In this document: positions 56,299 to 64,000 of the stretch, one piece after another | How positions within the stretch are numbered: the stretch's first letter is position 1 | Layout: each line of letters starts with the position of its first letter | Assembly: GCA_017306015.1 (NCBI GenBank) | Contig: JAFKJK010000009.1 | Location: 186,001 to 250,000, forward strand | From: Propionibacteriaceae bacterium | GTDB lineage: Bacteria; Actinomycetota; Actinomycetes; Propionibacteriales; Propionibacteriaceae | Reading direction: 5' to 3' | DNA length: 64,000 nucleotides | Translations under genes and position numbers: made by a program | Notes under the pieces: generated by a model | What the model was told of the DNA's origin: nothing | What the model saw: the letters and a program-made list of their open reading frames with translations, nothing else | The model's database searches: none

Positions 56299-57722
56299 GC
56301 ACGATCGCTGAGATCTTCGGACGTCCGCTGTCGGCGATCAACGTCGGCGCGGCGATGTTCGCCGAGGACATCAAGGCCCAGGGGGCTGCGGTGACCCATC
56401 TCGACTGGACGCCGCCCGGTGGCGGCCGCCCGGACGTGGTGGCGGCGCTGGCGACCCTCGCCCGTCCCGACCTGGCCGAGCGGATCGAGGCGGCCAACGC
56501 CGTGGCGGTGGAGCGGATCGTCACCTCCCAGCCGGTGCTGGTGGGCTTCGGCCGCGCGCTCGACGTCGTCCCCGGGATGACGAAGAAGACCATCCTGCAC
56601 GCCGGCCCGCCGATTGCCTTCGAGCGGATGGCCGGAGCGATGAAGGGAGCCGTCACCGGCGCCCTGGTCTTCGAGGGGCTGGCGAAGGACCTGGACGAGG
56701 CGTACGAACTGGCCGCGTCCGGTGAGATCGACTTCTCCCCTTGTCACGAGCACAACGCGGTCGGCTCGATGGCGGGGGTCACCTCGGCGTCGATGTTCAT
56801 GCACATCGTCGAGAACCGTCCCTACGGCAACTACGCCTACACCAACCTGTCGGAGCAGCTCGCGAAGATCCTGCGGATGGGCGCCAACGACTCCACCGTG
56901 ATCGACCGGCTCAACTGGATGCGGGACGTCTTCGGCCCGATCCTGCGGGACGCGATGGTCTCGGCCAGGGAGATCGACCTGCGGATGATGCTGGCCCAGG
57001 CGCTGCACATGGGCGACGAGGCGCACAACCGGAACAACGCCGGCACGACGCTGCTGATCCAGGCGCTCGCCCCGCACATCCTCGACTCGGGCTTCTCCAC
57101 CAAGGACAAGCAGGACGTGTTCAACTTCGTGGCCAGCTCGGACTACTTCTCCGGGCCGACCTGGATGGCCTGCTCCAAGGCGGCGATGGACTCCGCGCAC
57201 GACATCGAGTACTCCACCGTCGTCACCACGATGTGCCGCAACGGGGTCGACTTCGGCATCCGGGTCTCCGGCCTGGGCCAGGGGACCTGGCTGACCGGCC
57301 CGGCGCAGGTGGTCGAGGGTCCGTTGTTCCCCGGCTTCACCGTGGCCGATCGCGGGCTCGACATCGGCGACTCGGCGATCACCGAGACCTACGGCATCGG
57401 CGGCTTCGCGATGGCGTGCGCGCCGGCGATCGTCCCGCTGGTCGGCGGCACCGTCAGCGAGGCGATCGAGTACTCGCGGACCATGGCGGACATCACCACC
57501 ACCACCACCAACCCGGCCCTCACCATCCCGATCCTCGGCTTCCGGGGCACCGCCACCGGCATCGACGTCCGGAAGGTGGAGGAGACCGGGATCCTGCCGG
57601 TGATCAACACCGCGATCGCCCACAAGGAGGCCGGGATCGGAATGATCGGCGCCGGCCTCACCCACCCCCCGATCGAGGCCTTCCACGCGGCCACCCTCGC
57701 ACTGGCCGAGAAGTACCAGTGA
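56295..57722 (+). CDS. allG: AllG/YlbE-like protein (DUF1116)
   Basis: The 475-residue protein is a full-length DUF1116 member: INVGAAMFAEDIKAQGAAVTHLDWTPPGGG begins the family (conserved from about residue 16), followed by LHAGPPIAFERMAGAMKGAV, CHEHNAVGSMAGVTSASMF, MGDEAHNRNNAGTTLL, and GIGGFAMACAPAIV. In E. coli it is the AllG subunit that works with AllF and AllH to cleave oxalurate. Its start lies in the allF stop codon. It is the last of the three complex genes and is followed after 59 bp by the permease gene. Confidence 0.9.
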   Translation: MSTIAEIFGRPLSAINVGAAMFAEDIKAQGAAVTHLDWTPPGGGRPDVVAALATLARPDLAERIEAANAVAVERIVTSQPVLVGFGRALDVVPGMTKKTILHAGPPIAFERMAGAMKGAVTGALVFEGLAKDLDEAYELAASGEIDFSPCHEHNAVGSMAGVTSASMFMHIVENRPYGNYAYTNLSEQLAKILRMGANDSTVIDRLNWMRDVFGPILRDAMVSAREIDLRMMLAQALHMGDEAHNRNNAGTTLLIQALAPHILDSGFSTKDKQDVFNFVASSDYFSGPTWMACSKAAMDSAHDIEYSTVVTTMCRNGVDFGIRVSGLGQGTWLTGPAQVVEGPLFPGFTVADRGLDIGDSAITETYGIGGFAMACAPAIVPLVGGTVSEAIEYSRTMADITTTTTNPALTIPILGFRGTATGIDVRKVEETGILPVINTAIAHKEAGIGMIGAGLTHPPIEAFHAATLALAEKYQ

Positions 57723-57781
57723 ACCCTCACCCATCCACCGATAGTCCGGTCAGTGACGACCGGGAACCAGAAAGGAACCCC

Positions 57782-59269
57782 ATGTCCACCAATCCGGCGG
57801 AAGCCAGCGGGCTCGCCGTCCTCACCGAAGCGGAGCGGGCGGGATTCTCCTCGCGCGGCTACTCCGACGAGGTCCTGCCCATTCCCCCGACCCAGCGTCC
57901 GTGGGGGACGAAGAACTTCATCACCGTCTGGATGGGCCCGATCCACAACATCCTGAGCTACTTCACCGTCGTCGGCTTCTTCGCCCTCGGCCTGAACGCC
58001 CTCCAGGTCGTGGGGGCCATCCTGATCGCGGCCGTGATCGTGTCGATCGGCTACGTGCTGAACGGTCGCGCGGCAGCCAAGTACGGCATCCCGTTCGCCA
58101 TGCAGATCCGGGACACATTCGGGGTCAAGGGCGCGATCGTCCCGGCGATGATCCGCGGCCTGATCGCGGGCTTCGTGTTCTTCGGACTCACCACCATCTC
58201 CTCCGCACAGGCGCTGGACATCGTGTTCGACCGGATCTTCCCGGGCTACCTCCAGCTCGGCGGCGGCACCACGCTGCTCGGCCTGGCGATCCCCACCGCC
58301 ATCTCCTACCTGATCATGGCCGTGATCACGGTCGTGCTCTACCTGGCCGGCCAGAAGTTCATCGACAAGTTCTCCAACTGGGCCTCACCAGCCGTGTGGG
58401 TGCTGATGGTCATCGGCCTCTTCCTCGCGGTGAGCAACGCCGGCGGGCTGGGCAACGTCCTCAGCTACCACCCGGTGCCGAGCACGCCGGTCACGGTGGT
58501 CGGCTTCATCACCTGCGTCTCCATGCTGGTGTCGAACTGGGCCGGGCCGATCGTCAACATCGGCGACCTCACCCGCAACGCCAAGTCGACCAGCGATCCC
58601 GTCCGGGGCTTCCCGATCGGGATGCTGGTGTCCTACCTGCTGTTCGCCGCCGTCACCATCGGCTTCATGGCCTCGCTCTCGGCGGTGTCCGGTGGCGCGA
58701 TCGACGTCAACAAGCCGACGATCTTCGTCGACGCCATCAACTCGATCGGCAACCCGTTCGTGGTCATCCTGCTGATCCTGGCGATGAACGTCGGCGCGAC
58801 CGCGTTCGTGGTGTTCGGCAACATGCTCCCGTCCGGCCTGCAGCTGACCGCGCAGTTCCCGAAGCTGTTCAGCGTGAAGACCGGCGGCCTGGTGGCTGCG
58901 GTCGTCGGCACGCTGATCCTGCCGTGGCAGTTCGTCCAGAACACCACGATGCTGTACCTGTTCTACAGCTTCATCGGCTCGATGTTCGGGCCGATCGCCG
59001 GGATCATGCTGGCCAGCTACTACTTCGAGCGGCGCCAGCAGCTGGACCTGGACACCATCTACGCCGAGCCCGGCACGGACGGTGGGCACCCCGGTGGGGT
59101 GAACTGGCGAGCGGTCGGCGTCCTGATCGTCAGCTTCGTGATCACGATGGCCGGCAAGGCACTGCCGGGCGTCGCGCTGCTCGCGACCATCAACAGCTGG
59201 GCCTTCTTCTGTGGCCTGGCCATCGGCTTCGTCGGCTACCTGCTCGTCGGTACCCGCAGGCGCGCCTGA
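57782..59269 (+). CDS. NCS1-family nucleobase/allantoin/hydantoin permease
   Basis: The 495-residue membrane protein has 12 hydrophobic segments and the NCS1 hallmarks: RPWGTKNFITVWMGPIHNI, the KYGIPFAMQIRDTFGVKG loop and VSNWAGPIVNIGDLTRNAKS. These agree with cytosine, uracil, allantoin and hydantoin symporters using H+ or Na+. The specificity is not readable from the sequence, but context (deaminase, carbamoyl transfer) suggests a nucleobase or ureide. ATG at 57782 follows AAAGGAACC. It is preceded by allG and followed after 36 bp by the deaminase gene. Confidence 0.9.
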   Translation: MSTNPAEASGLAVLTEAERAGFSSRGYSDEVLPIPPTQRPWGTKNFITVWMGPIHNILSYFTVVGFFALGLNALQVVGAILIAAVIVSIGYVLNGRAAAKYGIPFAMQIRDTFGVKGAIVPAMIRGLIAGFVFFGLTTISSAQALDIVFDRIFPGYLQLGGGTTLLGLAIPTAISYLIMAVITVVLYLAGQKFIDKFSNWASPAVWVLMVIGLFLAVSNAGGLGNVLSYHPVPSTPVTVVGFITCVSMLVSNWAGPIVNIGDLTRNAKSTSDPVRGFPIGMLVSYLLFAAVTIGFMASLSAVSGGAIDVNKPTIFVDAINSIGNPFVVILLILAMNVGATAFVVFGNMLPSGLQLTAQFPKLFSVKTGGLVAAVVGTLILPWQFVQNTTMLYLFYSFIGSMFGPIAGIMLASYYFERRQQLDLDTIYAEPGTDGGHPGGVNWRAVGVLIVSFVITMAGKALPGVALLATINSWAFFCGLAIGFVGYLLVGTRRRA

Positions 59270-59305
59270 CTTCCAGACAACTACGACAGACAAAGGAAAC
59301 CTGAA

Positions 59306-59770
59306 ATGAGCGACATGGACTACTACTTCGCACTCGCCTGCGACGCCACGATCGAGGGCATGCGCGAAGGCACCGGCGGCCCCTTCGGAGCGACGCTGGT
59401 ACGCAACGGCGAGGTCGTCTGCGCGGTGGGCAACACCGTGGTCAAGGAGACCGACATCTCCGGTCACGCCGAGATGGTGGCGGTGCGCGAGGGCTGCAAG
59501 AAGCTCAACACCCTCGACCTGTCCGACTGCGTGATGTACGCCACCTGCCAGCCGTGCCCGATGTGCGTCGCGGTGATGATGTGGGCCGGGATCAAGACCT
59601 GCTACTACGCGTCCACCAAGCTGGACGCTGCGGACGGAGGCTTCTCCGACCAGCACCTGCGGGACTACCTCGACGGCAAGGACACCTCCACGTTCGACCT
59701 GATCCACCTCGAAGAGGGACGGGAGGACTGCGCCGCGATCTGGCCGGAGTTCGCCCGGCTCAACAGCTGA
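59306..59770 (+). CDS. guaD: Guanine-deaminase-like nucleobase deaminase
   Basis: The 154-residue zinc enzyme belongs to the cytidine-deaminase fold. His54 and catalytic Glu56 lie in SGHAEMVAVREG, and Cys84 and Cys87 in the PCPMC motif. The spacing (His54, Cys84, Cys87), the GGPFGATLVRNGEVV segment and the FSDQHLRDYL helix that swaps between subunits are all close to the Bacillus guanine deaminase. It would convert guanine to xanthine, or a related amino-heterocycle to its oxo form; cytosine or creatinine-like substrates cannot be excluded. It is the last gene of the cluster, preceded by AAAGGAAA. Confidence 0.8.
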   Translation: MSDMDYYFALACDATIEGMREGTGGPFGATLVRNGEVVCAVGNTVVKETDISGHAEMVAVREGCKKLNTLDLSDCVMYATCQPCPMCVAVMMWAGIKTCYYASTKLDAADGGFSDQHLRDYLDGKDTSTFDLIHLEEGREDCAAIWPEFARLNS

Positions 59771-59881
59771 CGCCCCGGGCGGCGTCAGCCGCCCCTCCTA
59801 CCCCCCGAATCCTGGCTCCGCCGTCCACCGGACGAGCCGAGACGTCCCCGATGGCGGCGGAGCCAGTCGGCACCCCCAGCC

Positions 59882-60176
59882 TGAACCGGCGGGGACAGGT
59901 ACTTCGGTTCACTCGGTGAACCAACGGATGCACCGCCGAGGACTGAACCGTCGGGGACAGGTACTTCCGTTCACCCGGTGAACCAACGGAAGCACCGCCG
60001 AGGACTGAACCGTCGGGGACAGGTACTTCCGTTCACTCGGTGAACCAAAGTACCTGTCCCCGGCGGTTCACCCGGCGGTCCAACTGTCCCCGGTGAACCG
60101 AAGTACCTGTCCCCGGCGGTTCACCCGGCGGTCCAACTGTCCCCGGTGAACCGAAGTACCTGTCCCCGACGGTTCA
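59882..60176. repeat. Repeat cluster I: six copies of the GGGGACAGGTAC element
   Basis: Top-strand copies start at 59882, 59944 and 60006, spaced exactly 62 bp; bottom-strand copies start at 60041, 60094 and 60147, spaced 53 bp. Each set is a tandem duplication of its own longer unit: the 62 bp unit includes GGTGAACCAACGGA and CACCGCCGAGGAC, the 53 bp unit includes CCCGGCGGTCCAACTGTCCC. The second and third copies end CCGTTCA. The gap 59771-60182 between convergent genes has no gene; 59771-59881 shows nothing more. Confidence 0.95.
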
Positions 60177-60182
60177 GGCTGG

Positions 60183-61223
60183 TCAGGCGCGACTCGGGGC
60201 CGCCCAGAGGTTGATGCCGCCGTCGGTGGCGTAGGCGTCGATCGCGGCCAGCTCGTCCGCGGTGAAGTCGAGGTTGGCCACGGCCTTCACGCTGTTCTCC
60301 AGCTGGCCGACACTGGACGCGCCGATCAGCGCCGAGGTGACCCGCGCGTCCCGCAGCACCCAGGCGATCGCCAGCTGGGCGAGGGTCTGGCCGCGTCCGG
60401 CGGCGAGCTCGTTCAGCTTGCGGATGTGCGCGAGGTTCTCCTCGGTCAGCAGGTCGGTCGACAGCGACTTGTCCTGGGACGCGCGCGAGCCGGCCGGCAC
60501 GCCGTCCAGGTACTTGTCGGTGAGCATCCCCTGGGCCAGCGGGGAGAAGGCGATGCAGCCGAGTCCGGTCTCGGCGAGCGCGTCCAGGAGGTCCTCCTCG
60601 ACCCAGCGGTTCAGCATCGAGTACGACGGCTGGTGGATGACCAGCGGCGTCCCCAACTCCCGAGCGATGGCGACCGCTGCCCGCGTCCGCTCGCCGGAGT
60701 AGGACGAGATGCCGACGTACAGTGCCTTGCCCTGCCTCACCGCGGCGTCCAGCGCGGCCATCGTCTCCTCCAGCGGCGTGGTCGGGTCGAAGTGGTGGTG
60801 GTAGAAGATGTCGACGTAGTCCAGCCCCATCCGGGACAGCGACTGGTCGAGGGAGGCGAGCAGGTACTTCCGCGAGCCGAGGTCGCCGTACGGGCCGGGC
60901 CACATGTCCCAGCCGGCCTTGGACGAGATGATCAGCTCGTCGCGGTAGGGCTTGAAGTCCTCGCGGAAGTGGCGGCCGAAGTTGGTCTCGGCAGCGCCGT
61001 AGGGCGGGCCGTAGTTGTTGGCCAGGTCGAAGTGGGTGACGCCGAGCTCGAAGGCCCGGCGCAGCGTCGCCCGCTGGGTGGCGAAGGGGACGTCGTCGCC
61101 GAAGTTGTGCCACAGGCCGAGCGAGATGGCCGGCAGCTTCAGGCCGCTGCGGCCGACGCTGCGGTAGGGCATCCGTCCGTCATAGCGGGACGGGTCGGGC
61201 GCGTACGTTTCGAGGACGGGCAT
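60183..61223 (-). CDS. Aldo/keto reductase (YghZ/GprA, L-glyceraldehyde-3-phosphate reductase type)
   Basis: The 346-residue protein belongs to the Kv-beta/YghZ branch of the aldo/keto reductases: MPYRSVGRSGLKLPAISLGL, FDLANNYGPPYGAAETNFGR with catalytic Asp and Tyr, ISSKAGWDMWPGPYGD (Lys), YVDIFYHHHFDP (His), and the cofactor loop ALIGASSVGQLENSV. Members reduce glyceraldehyde-3-phosphate, methylglyoxal or similar. ATG at 61223 follows GAAGGAAG. Its own TCA stop ends 7 bp from the last repeat element. Confidence 0.92.
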   Translation of the reverse strand: MPVLETYAPDPSRYDGRMPYRSVGRSGLKLPAISLGLWHNFGDDVPFATQRATLRRAFELGVTHFDLANNYGPPYGAAETNFGRHFREDFKPYRDELIISSKAGWDMWPGPYGDLGSRKYLLASLDQSLSRMGLDYVDIFYHHHFDPTTPLEETMAALDAAVRQGKALYVGISSYSGERTRAAVAIARELGTPLVIHQPSYSMLNRWVEEDLLDALAETGLGCIAFSPLAQGMLTDKYLDGVPAGSRASQDKSLSTDLLTEENLAHIRKLNELAAGRGQTLAQLAIAWVLRDARVTSALIGASSVGQLENSVKAVANLDFTADELAAIDAYATDGGINLWAAPSRA

Positions 61224-61315
61224 CGTCGGCTTCCTTCGGATTGTGGACGTTTCAGGAGTCTAGCCATCCCCGCTCGAACCGGGTGCGCCGGCGTCCGCTC
61301 CGCACCTCCCGATCA

Positions 61316-61385
61316 CCGAACGCTCCCCTTTCGGTCATTCGCCACAGCACAGGGTGGAGCACTTGACCGAAACGGTGGCGTTCGG
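61316..61385. repeat. Imperfect inverted repeat upstream of the YghZ-type gene
   Basis: CCGAACGCTCCCCTTTCGGTCA (61316-61337) pairs with the segment 61364-61385 in 18 of 22 positions, with a 26-base loop. Its CGAACG and TTTCGG words are like those of the 70 bp palindrome family, but the arrangement differs. It lies between two minus-strand genes, in a gap with no other feature. Confidence 0.7.
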
Positions 61386-61442
61386 GGGAGGGGAGTAGGA
61401 AGCGGATCGGAACAGGGAGCGGACCCACCGGTCCACTTCGGG

Positions 61443-61802
61443 TCACTGTGCGATGGGACGGGCCTGCTCCGGGGCAGCCTCGGGGAGGACGGCCTTCGCC
61501 TGCGGTTCGTTCACCTTGAGTGCTTTGGTCAGGGCGTCCTGCTGGCGGAGCACCCGCTGCAGAGACGTCACCACCGGCGTCAGGCCGATCAGGAGCAGGC
61601 CCGAACCGGCGGCGACGAGAGCCAGCAGCTTGGTCAGCGTCCAGCCGAAGGCCGTCAGCGCGGCCGCACGTGCTGCGACCTCGATCTCGTGGTCGTCGTC
61701 CGGACCCCCGGTTGGTATCGCCAGCAGGAGGAACAGCAGCCCGGCGACGGCTCCGCTGATCCAGGTGATCCGGTACAGCCAGCGCAGCGGGTCCTGGTTC
61801 AT
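61443..61802 (-). CDS. Small two-segment membrane protein
   Basis: The 119-residue protein has membrane segments at about 15-31 (WISGAVAGLLFLLLAIP) and 57-77 (LLALVAAGSGLLLIGLTPVV), an acidic loop (GPDDDHEIE) and an Ala/Pro/Gln-rich tail. I do not recognise a family. ATG at 61802 has TAGGCT at -13 to -8, so it is transcribed from its own, probably leaderless promoter. It lies between the serine dehydratase gene and the YghZ-type gene on the same strand. Confidence 0.65.
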   Translation of the reverse strand: MNQDPLRWLYRITWISGAVAGLLFLLLAIPTGGPDDDHEIEVAARAAALTAFGWTLTKLLALVAAGSGLLLIGLTPVVTSLQRVLRQQDALTKALKVNEPQAKAVLPEAAPEQARPIAQ

Positions 61803-61841
61803 GCCCGGCAGCCTAGGGCTCAGCCGAATCCGGACACGACC

Positions 61842-63215
61842 TCAACACTCGATGACGTTCACGGCAAGGCCGCCGCGGGCGGTCTCCTTGTACTTCACGC
61901 TCATGTCGGCGCCGGTCTCGCGCATGGTCTTCAGCACCGAGTCCAGGCTGACGATGTGCCGGCCGTCCCCGCGCAGCGCCGTCCGGGCGGCCGTCACCGC
62001 CTTCACCGCGGCGATCGCGTTCCGTTCGATGCACGGGATCTGCACCAGCCCGCCGACCGGGTCGCAGGTGAGCCCGAGGTTGTGCTCCATGCCGATCTCG
62101 GCGGCGTTCTCGACCTGCGCAGGCGTTCCTCCGAGGGCGGCGGCCATGCCCGCGGCGGCCATCGAACAGGCCGCACCGACCTCGCCCTGGCAGCCGACCT
62201 CGGCACCGCTGATCGAAGCCAGCGCCTTGATGATCACCCCCACCGCGCCGGCCGTCAGCAGGAACCGGACGATGCCGTCCTCGCTGGCACCGGGGACGAA
62301 GCGGCGGTAGTACATCAACACGGACGGCACGACGCCGGCCGCGCCGTTCGTGGGGGCGGTGACCACCCGTCCACCGGACGCGTTCTCCTCGTTCACCGCC
62401 AGCGCGTACAGGGTGATCCAGTCCATCCCGCGCAGGGGGTCGGTGGTGTCAGCCTCCACCTCCAGCCGGCGCAACAGTTCCGGGGCGCGGCGAGGCACCC
62501 GCAGGCCGCCGGGCAGCACTCCCTCGGTCTGCATGCCGTGGTGGACGCACTCCTCCATGACCGACCAGATGTGCAGGAGACCGGCGTCGATCTCGGCGTC
62601 ACTACGCCAGACCCGCTCGTTCTCACGCATCAGCCGGGCCACCGAGAAGCCGGTCTCCTCGCACTGCGCGAGCAGTTCGGCGCCGGACGCGAACGGGTGC
62701 GGCAGCACGGTCGCGTCCGGCACGATCCGCGGCCCGGCGGCCTCCGAGTCGTCGATGACGAAGCCGCCACCGACCGAGTAGTAGCTGCGCTCGGCCAGCA
62801 CCGCGCCGTCCCCGCCCCAGGCGGTGAACGTCATGCCGTTCGGGTGCAGCGGCAGCGTCTTGGTGCGCCACAACACCACGTCGGAGTCGGGGTCGAAGGC
62901 GATCTCCCTGCCGCCGGCCAGCGTCAGCCGTCCGGTGGCCCGTGCCGCGTCCACCAGCGGACGCACGGCCGGCGGGTCGACGGTCTCCGGGTGGCAGCCG
63001 GCCAGGCCGAGGACCACGGCGGGCACACTCCCGTGGCCGTGCCCGGTGGCGCCCAGGGAGCCGAACAGCTCCGCGCGGATCGCGTCCGTCCGGTCGAGGA
63101 GGCCGTCGGCTGCGAGGGTCGCGACGAACCGCTCGGCGGCCTTCATCGGTCCGACGGTGTGCGAGGACGACGGCCCGATACCCACCCGGAAGAGGTCGAA
63201 CACGCTGAGGGCCAT
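61842..63215 (-). CDS. sdaA: L-serine ammonia-lyase (iron-sulfur type)
   Basis: The 457-residue single-chain enzyme deaminates L-serine to pyruvate. The beta domain leads ([35 protein letters not shown]). The alpha domain follows, with the 4Fe-4S cysteines in [35 protein letters not shown] and near the C-terminus (VNVIEC). ATG at 63215 has TAGGCT exactly at -12 to -7 (leaderless). It is divergent from the ABC gene at the right edge. Confidence 0.95.
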   Translation of the reverse strand: MALSVFDLFRVGIGPSSSHTVGPMKAAERFVATLAADGLLDRTDAIRAELFGSLGATGHGHGSVPAVVLGLAGCHPETVDPPAVRPLVDAARATGRLTLAGGREIAFDPDSDVVLWRTKTLPLHPNGMTFTAWGGDGAVLAERSYYSVGGGFVIDDSEAAGPRIVPDATVLPHPFASGAELLAQCEETGFSVARLMRENERVWRSDAEIDAGLLHIWSVMEECVHHGMQTEGVLPGGLRVPRRAPELLRRLEVEADTTDPLRGMDWITLYALAVNEENASGGRVVTAPTNGAAGVVPSVLMYYRRFVPGASEDGIVRFLLTAGAVGVIIKALASISGAEVGCQGEVGAACSMAAAGMAAALGGTPAQVENAAEIGMEHNLGLTCDPVGGLVQIPCIERNAIAAVKAVTAARTALRGDGRHIVSLDSVLKTMRETGADMSVKYKETARGGLAVNVIEC

Positions 63216-63418
63216 GCGACCAGCCTACGGGCGGACGCGGCGAAGCCCGACCGTGACCCATCTGCGGCATCAGTGGTCTGGGACGGCCCGCAATCGGCCC
63301 GAGTCGAGCACTGCTGCCGCAACTGTGTCATCCGGATCGCCAGTCTCATCCTCACGGACGATCCGATCGGCCGCCCAGGACGACGCCGCGACGCACAGCC
63401 GGCTCCTAGCCTGAGGCG

Positions 63419-64000
63419 GTGACCACGACCATCCCCGCCCGTCCGGGCCTCCATGCGATCGCCGCCACGATCGCCCTGTCCAAGACCTACGGCAGCGGCG
63501 ACACCGCGGTCGATGCGCTCACCGACGTCACCGTCGACTTTCCCACGGGCTCGTTCACCGCGATCATGGGGCCGTCCGGCTCGGGCAAGTCGACGCTGAT
63601 GCACTGCCTCGCCGGCCTCGACCGCCCGACCTCGGGCCAGGTGTTCCTCGCCGGGCTGGAGATCACCCGCCTGGGCGACCGCGACCTGACCGACGCCCGC
63701 CGCGACCAGGTCGGCTTCGTCTTCCAGGCGTTCAACCTGCTGCCCACCCTGACCGCACGGCAGAACATCCTGCTGCCCCTCGACCTCGCCGGACGCCGCC
63801 CGAACGACGCGCTGTTCGAGCGGCTCGTCGCCTCGCTACGCCTGGGCGACCGGCTCGGGCACCTGCCGTCCCAGCTGTCGGGCGGCCAGCAGCAGCGGGT
63901 GGCGATCGCCCGGGCGCTGATCACGTCCCCGGCCGTGGTGTTCGCCGACGAGCCCACCGGGGCGCTGGACTCCCGGTCCGGCCACGACCTGCTGGCCTAC
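63419..64000 (+). CDS. MacB/LolD-type ABC transporter ATP-binding protein (5' part)
   Basis: The first 194 codons are present; the gene continues beyond the right edge. Walker [10 protein letters not shown], the Q-loop [12 protein letters not shown], signature [15 protein letters not shown] and Walker [13 protein letters not shown] are those of the MacB/LolD/FtsE-like branch that works with FtsX-type permeases in drug, peptide or lipoprotein export. GTG at 63419 has TAGCCT exactly at -12 to -7 (leaderless). Confidence 0.92.
   Translation, partial: MTTTIPARPGLHAIAATIALSKTYGSGDTAVDALTDVTVDFPTGSFTAIMGPSGSGKSTLMHCLAGLDRPTSGQVFLAGLEITRLGDRDLTDARRDQVGFVFQAFNLLPTLTARQNILLPLDLAGRRPNDALFERLVASLRLGDRLGHLPSQLSGGQQQRVAIARALITSPAVVFADEPTGALDSRSGHDLLAY

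Overview
The window is high-GC DNA from an actinobacterium. The evidence is the strong G/C third-position bias, many GTG starts, actinobacterial families (DUF3151, a GT-C polyprenol-phosphomannose mannosyltransferase, NarL-type two-component pairs) and the large number of genes whose start codon sits directly behind a TANNNT -10 element (leaderless transcription). A Propionibacteriaceae-like host is my guess only; no rRNA or other phylogenetic marker is present. I found no tRNA, rRNA, CRISPR, phage or plasmid genes.

Layout. 1-6.7 kb: the start of a beta-phosphoglucomutase/GH65 phosphorylase fusion, small conserved proteins, an intact IS110-family element (about 3.5-4.9 kb, with a long non-coding end that may encode a bridge RNA) and an AAA ATPase. 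6.8-18.5 kb: an M20 amidohydrolase, an unusually large single-chain acyl-CoA carboxylase (1859 aa), a gyrase-B-like ATPase fused to a GNAT domain, a hydrolase, a rhodanese and alanine racemase. 18.8-29.3 kb: an LLM oxidoreductase, a rhomboid-like membrane protein, a NarL-type two-component system divergent from a tiny secreted peptide gene, EcsC, aat, a Fpg-type glycosylase and a mannosyltransferase. 29.5-43.5 kb: pheA, a nitroreductase, serS, an OmpR/HK pair followed by an ABC exporter, an SDR/TetR divergent pair, a HAD phosphatase, two lipoproteins and a GNAT. 43.7-51.2 kb: a DUF4921 protein, an aldo/keto reductase, a three-gene ABC-2 exporter, an MTA/SAH nucleosidase and a GH10 xylanase without a signal peptide. 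51.4-59.8 kb: a catabolic cluster with a GntR regulator, carbamate kinase, ankyrin protein, AllH/AllF/AllG (DUF2877, FdrA, DUF1116), an NCS1 permease and a guanine-deaminase-like enzyme. 60-64 kb: an aldo/keto reductase, serine dehydratase and the start of a MacB/LolD-type ABC ATPase.

The most striking structure lies between the genes. A dispersed family of about 30 bp elements (arms TGAACCG and CGGTTCA around a nearly invariant core GGGGACAGGTAC) occurs 39 times in nine intergenic clusters. In the five clusters that contain both orientations, all top-strand copies lie to the left of all bottom-strand copies. Several neighbouring genes use the TGA of the element as their stop codon. Three further hairpin families (70 bp GGGAGCGAAC palindromes, CCCGGG-type palindromes in 151-166 bp tandem units, and single long inverted repeats) fill other gaps.

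Functionally, the 51-60 kb cluster reads as import of a nucleobase-like compound, deamination, phosphorolytic release of a carbamoyl group as carbamoyl phosphate, and ATP recovery by carbamate kinase. It resembles the E. coli AllFGHK module but is coupled to a purine/pyrimidine-type deaminase instead of allantoin genes, and it carries an ankyrin protein of unknown role.
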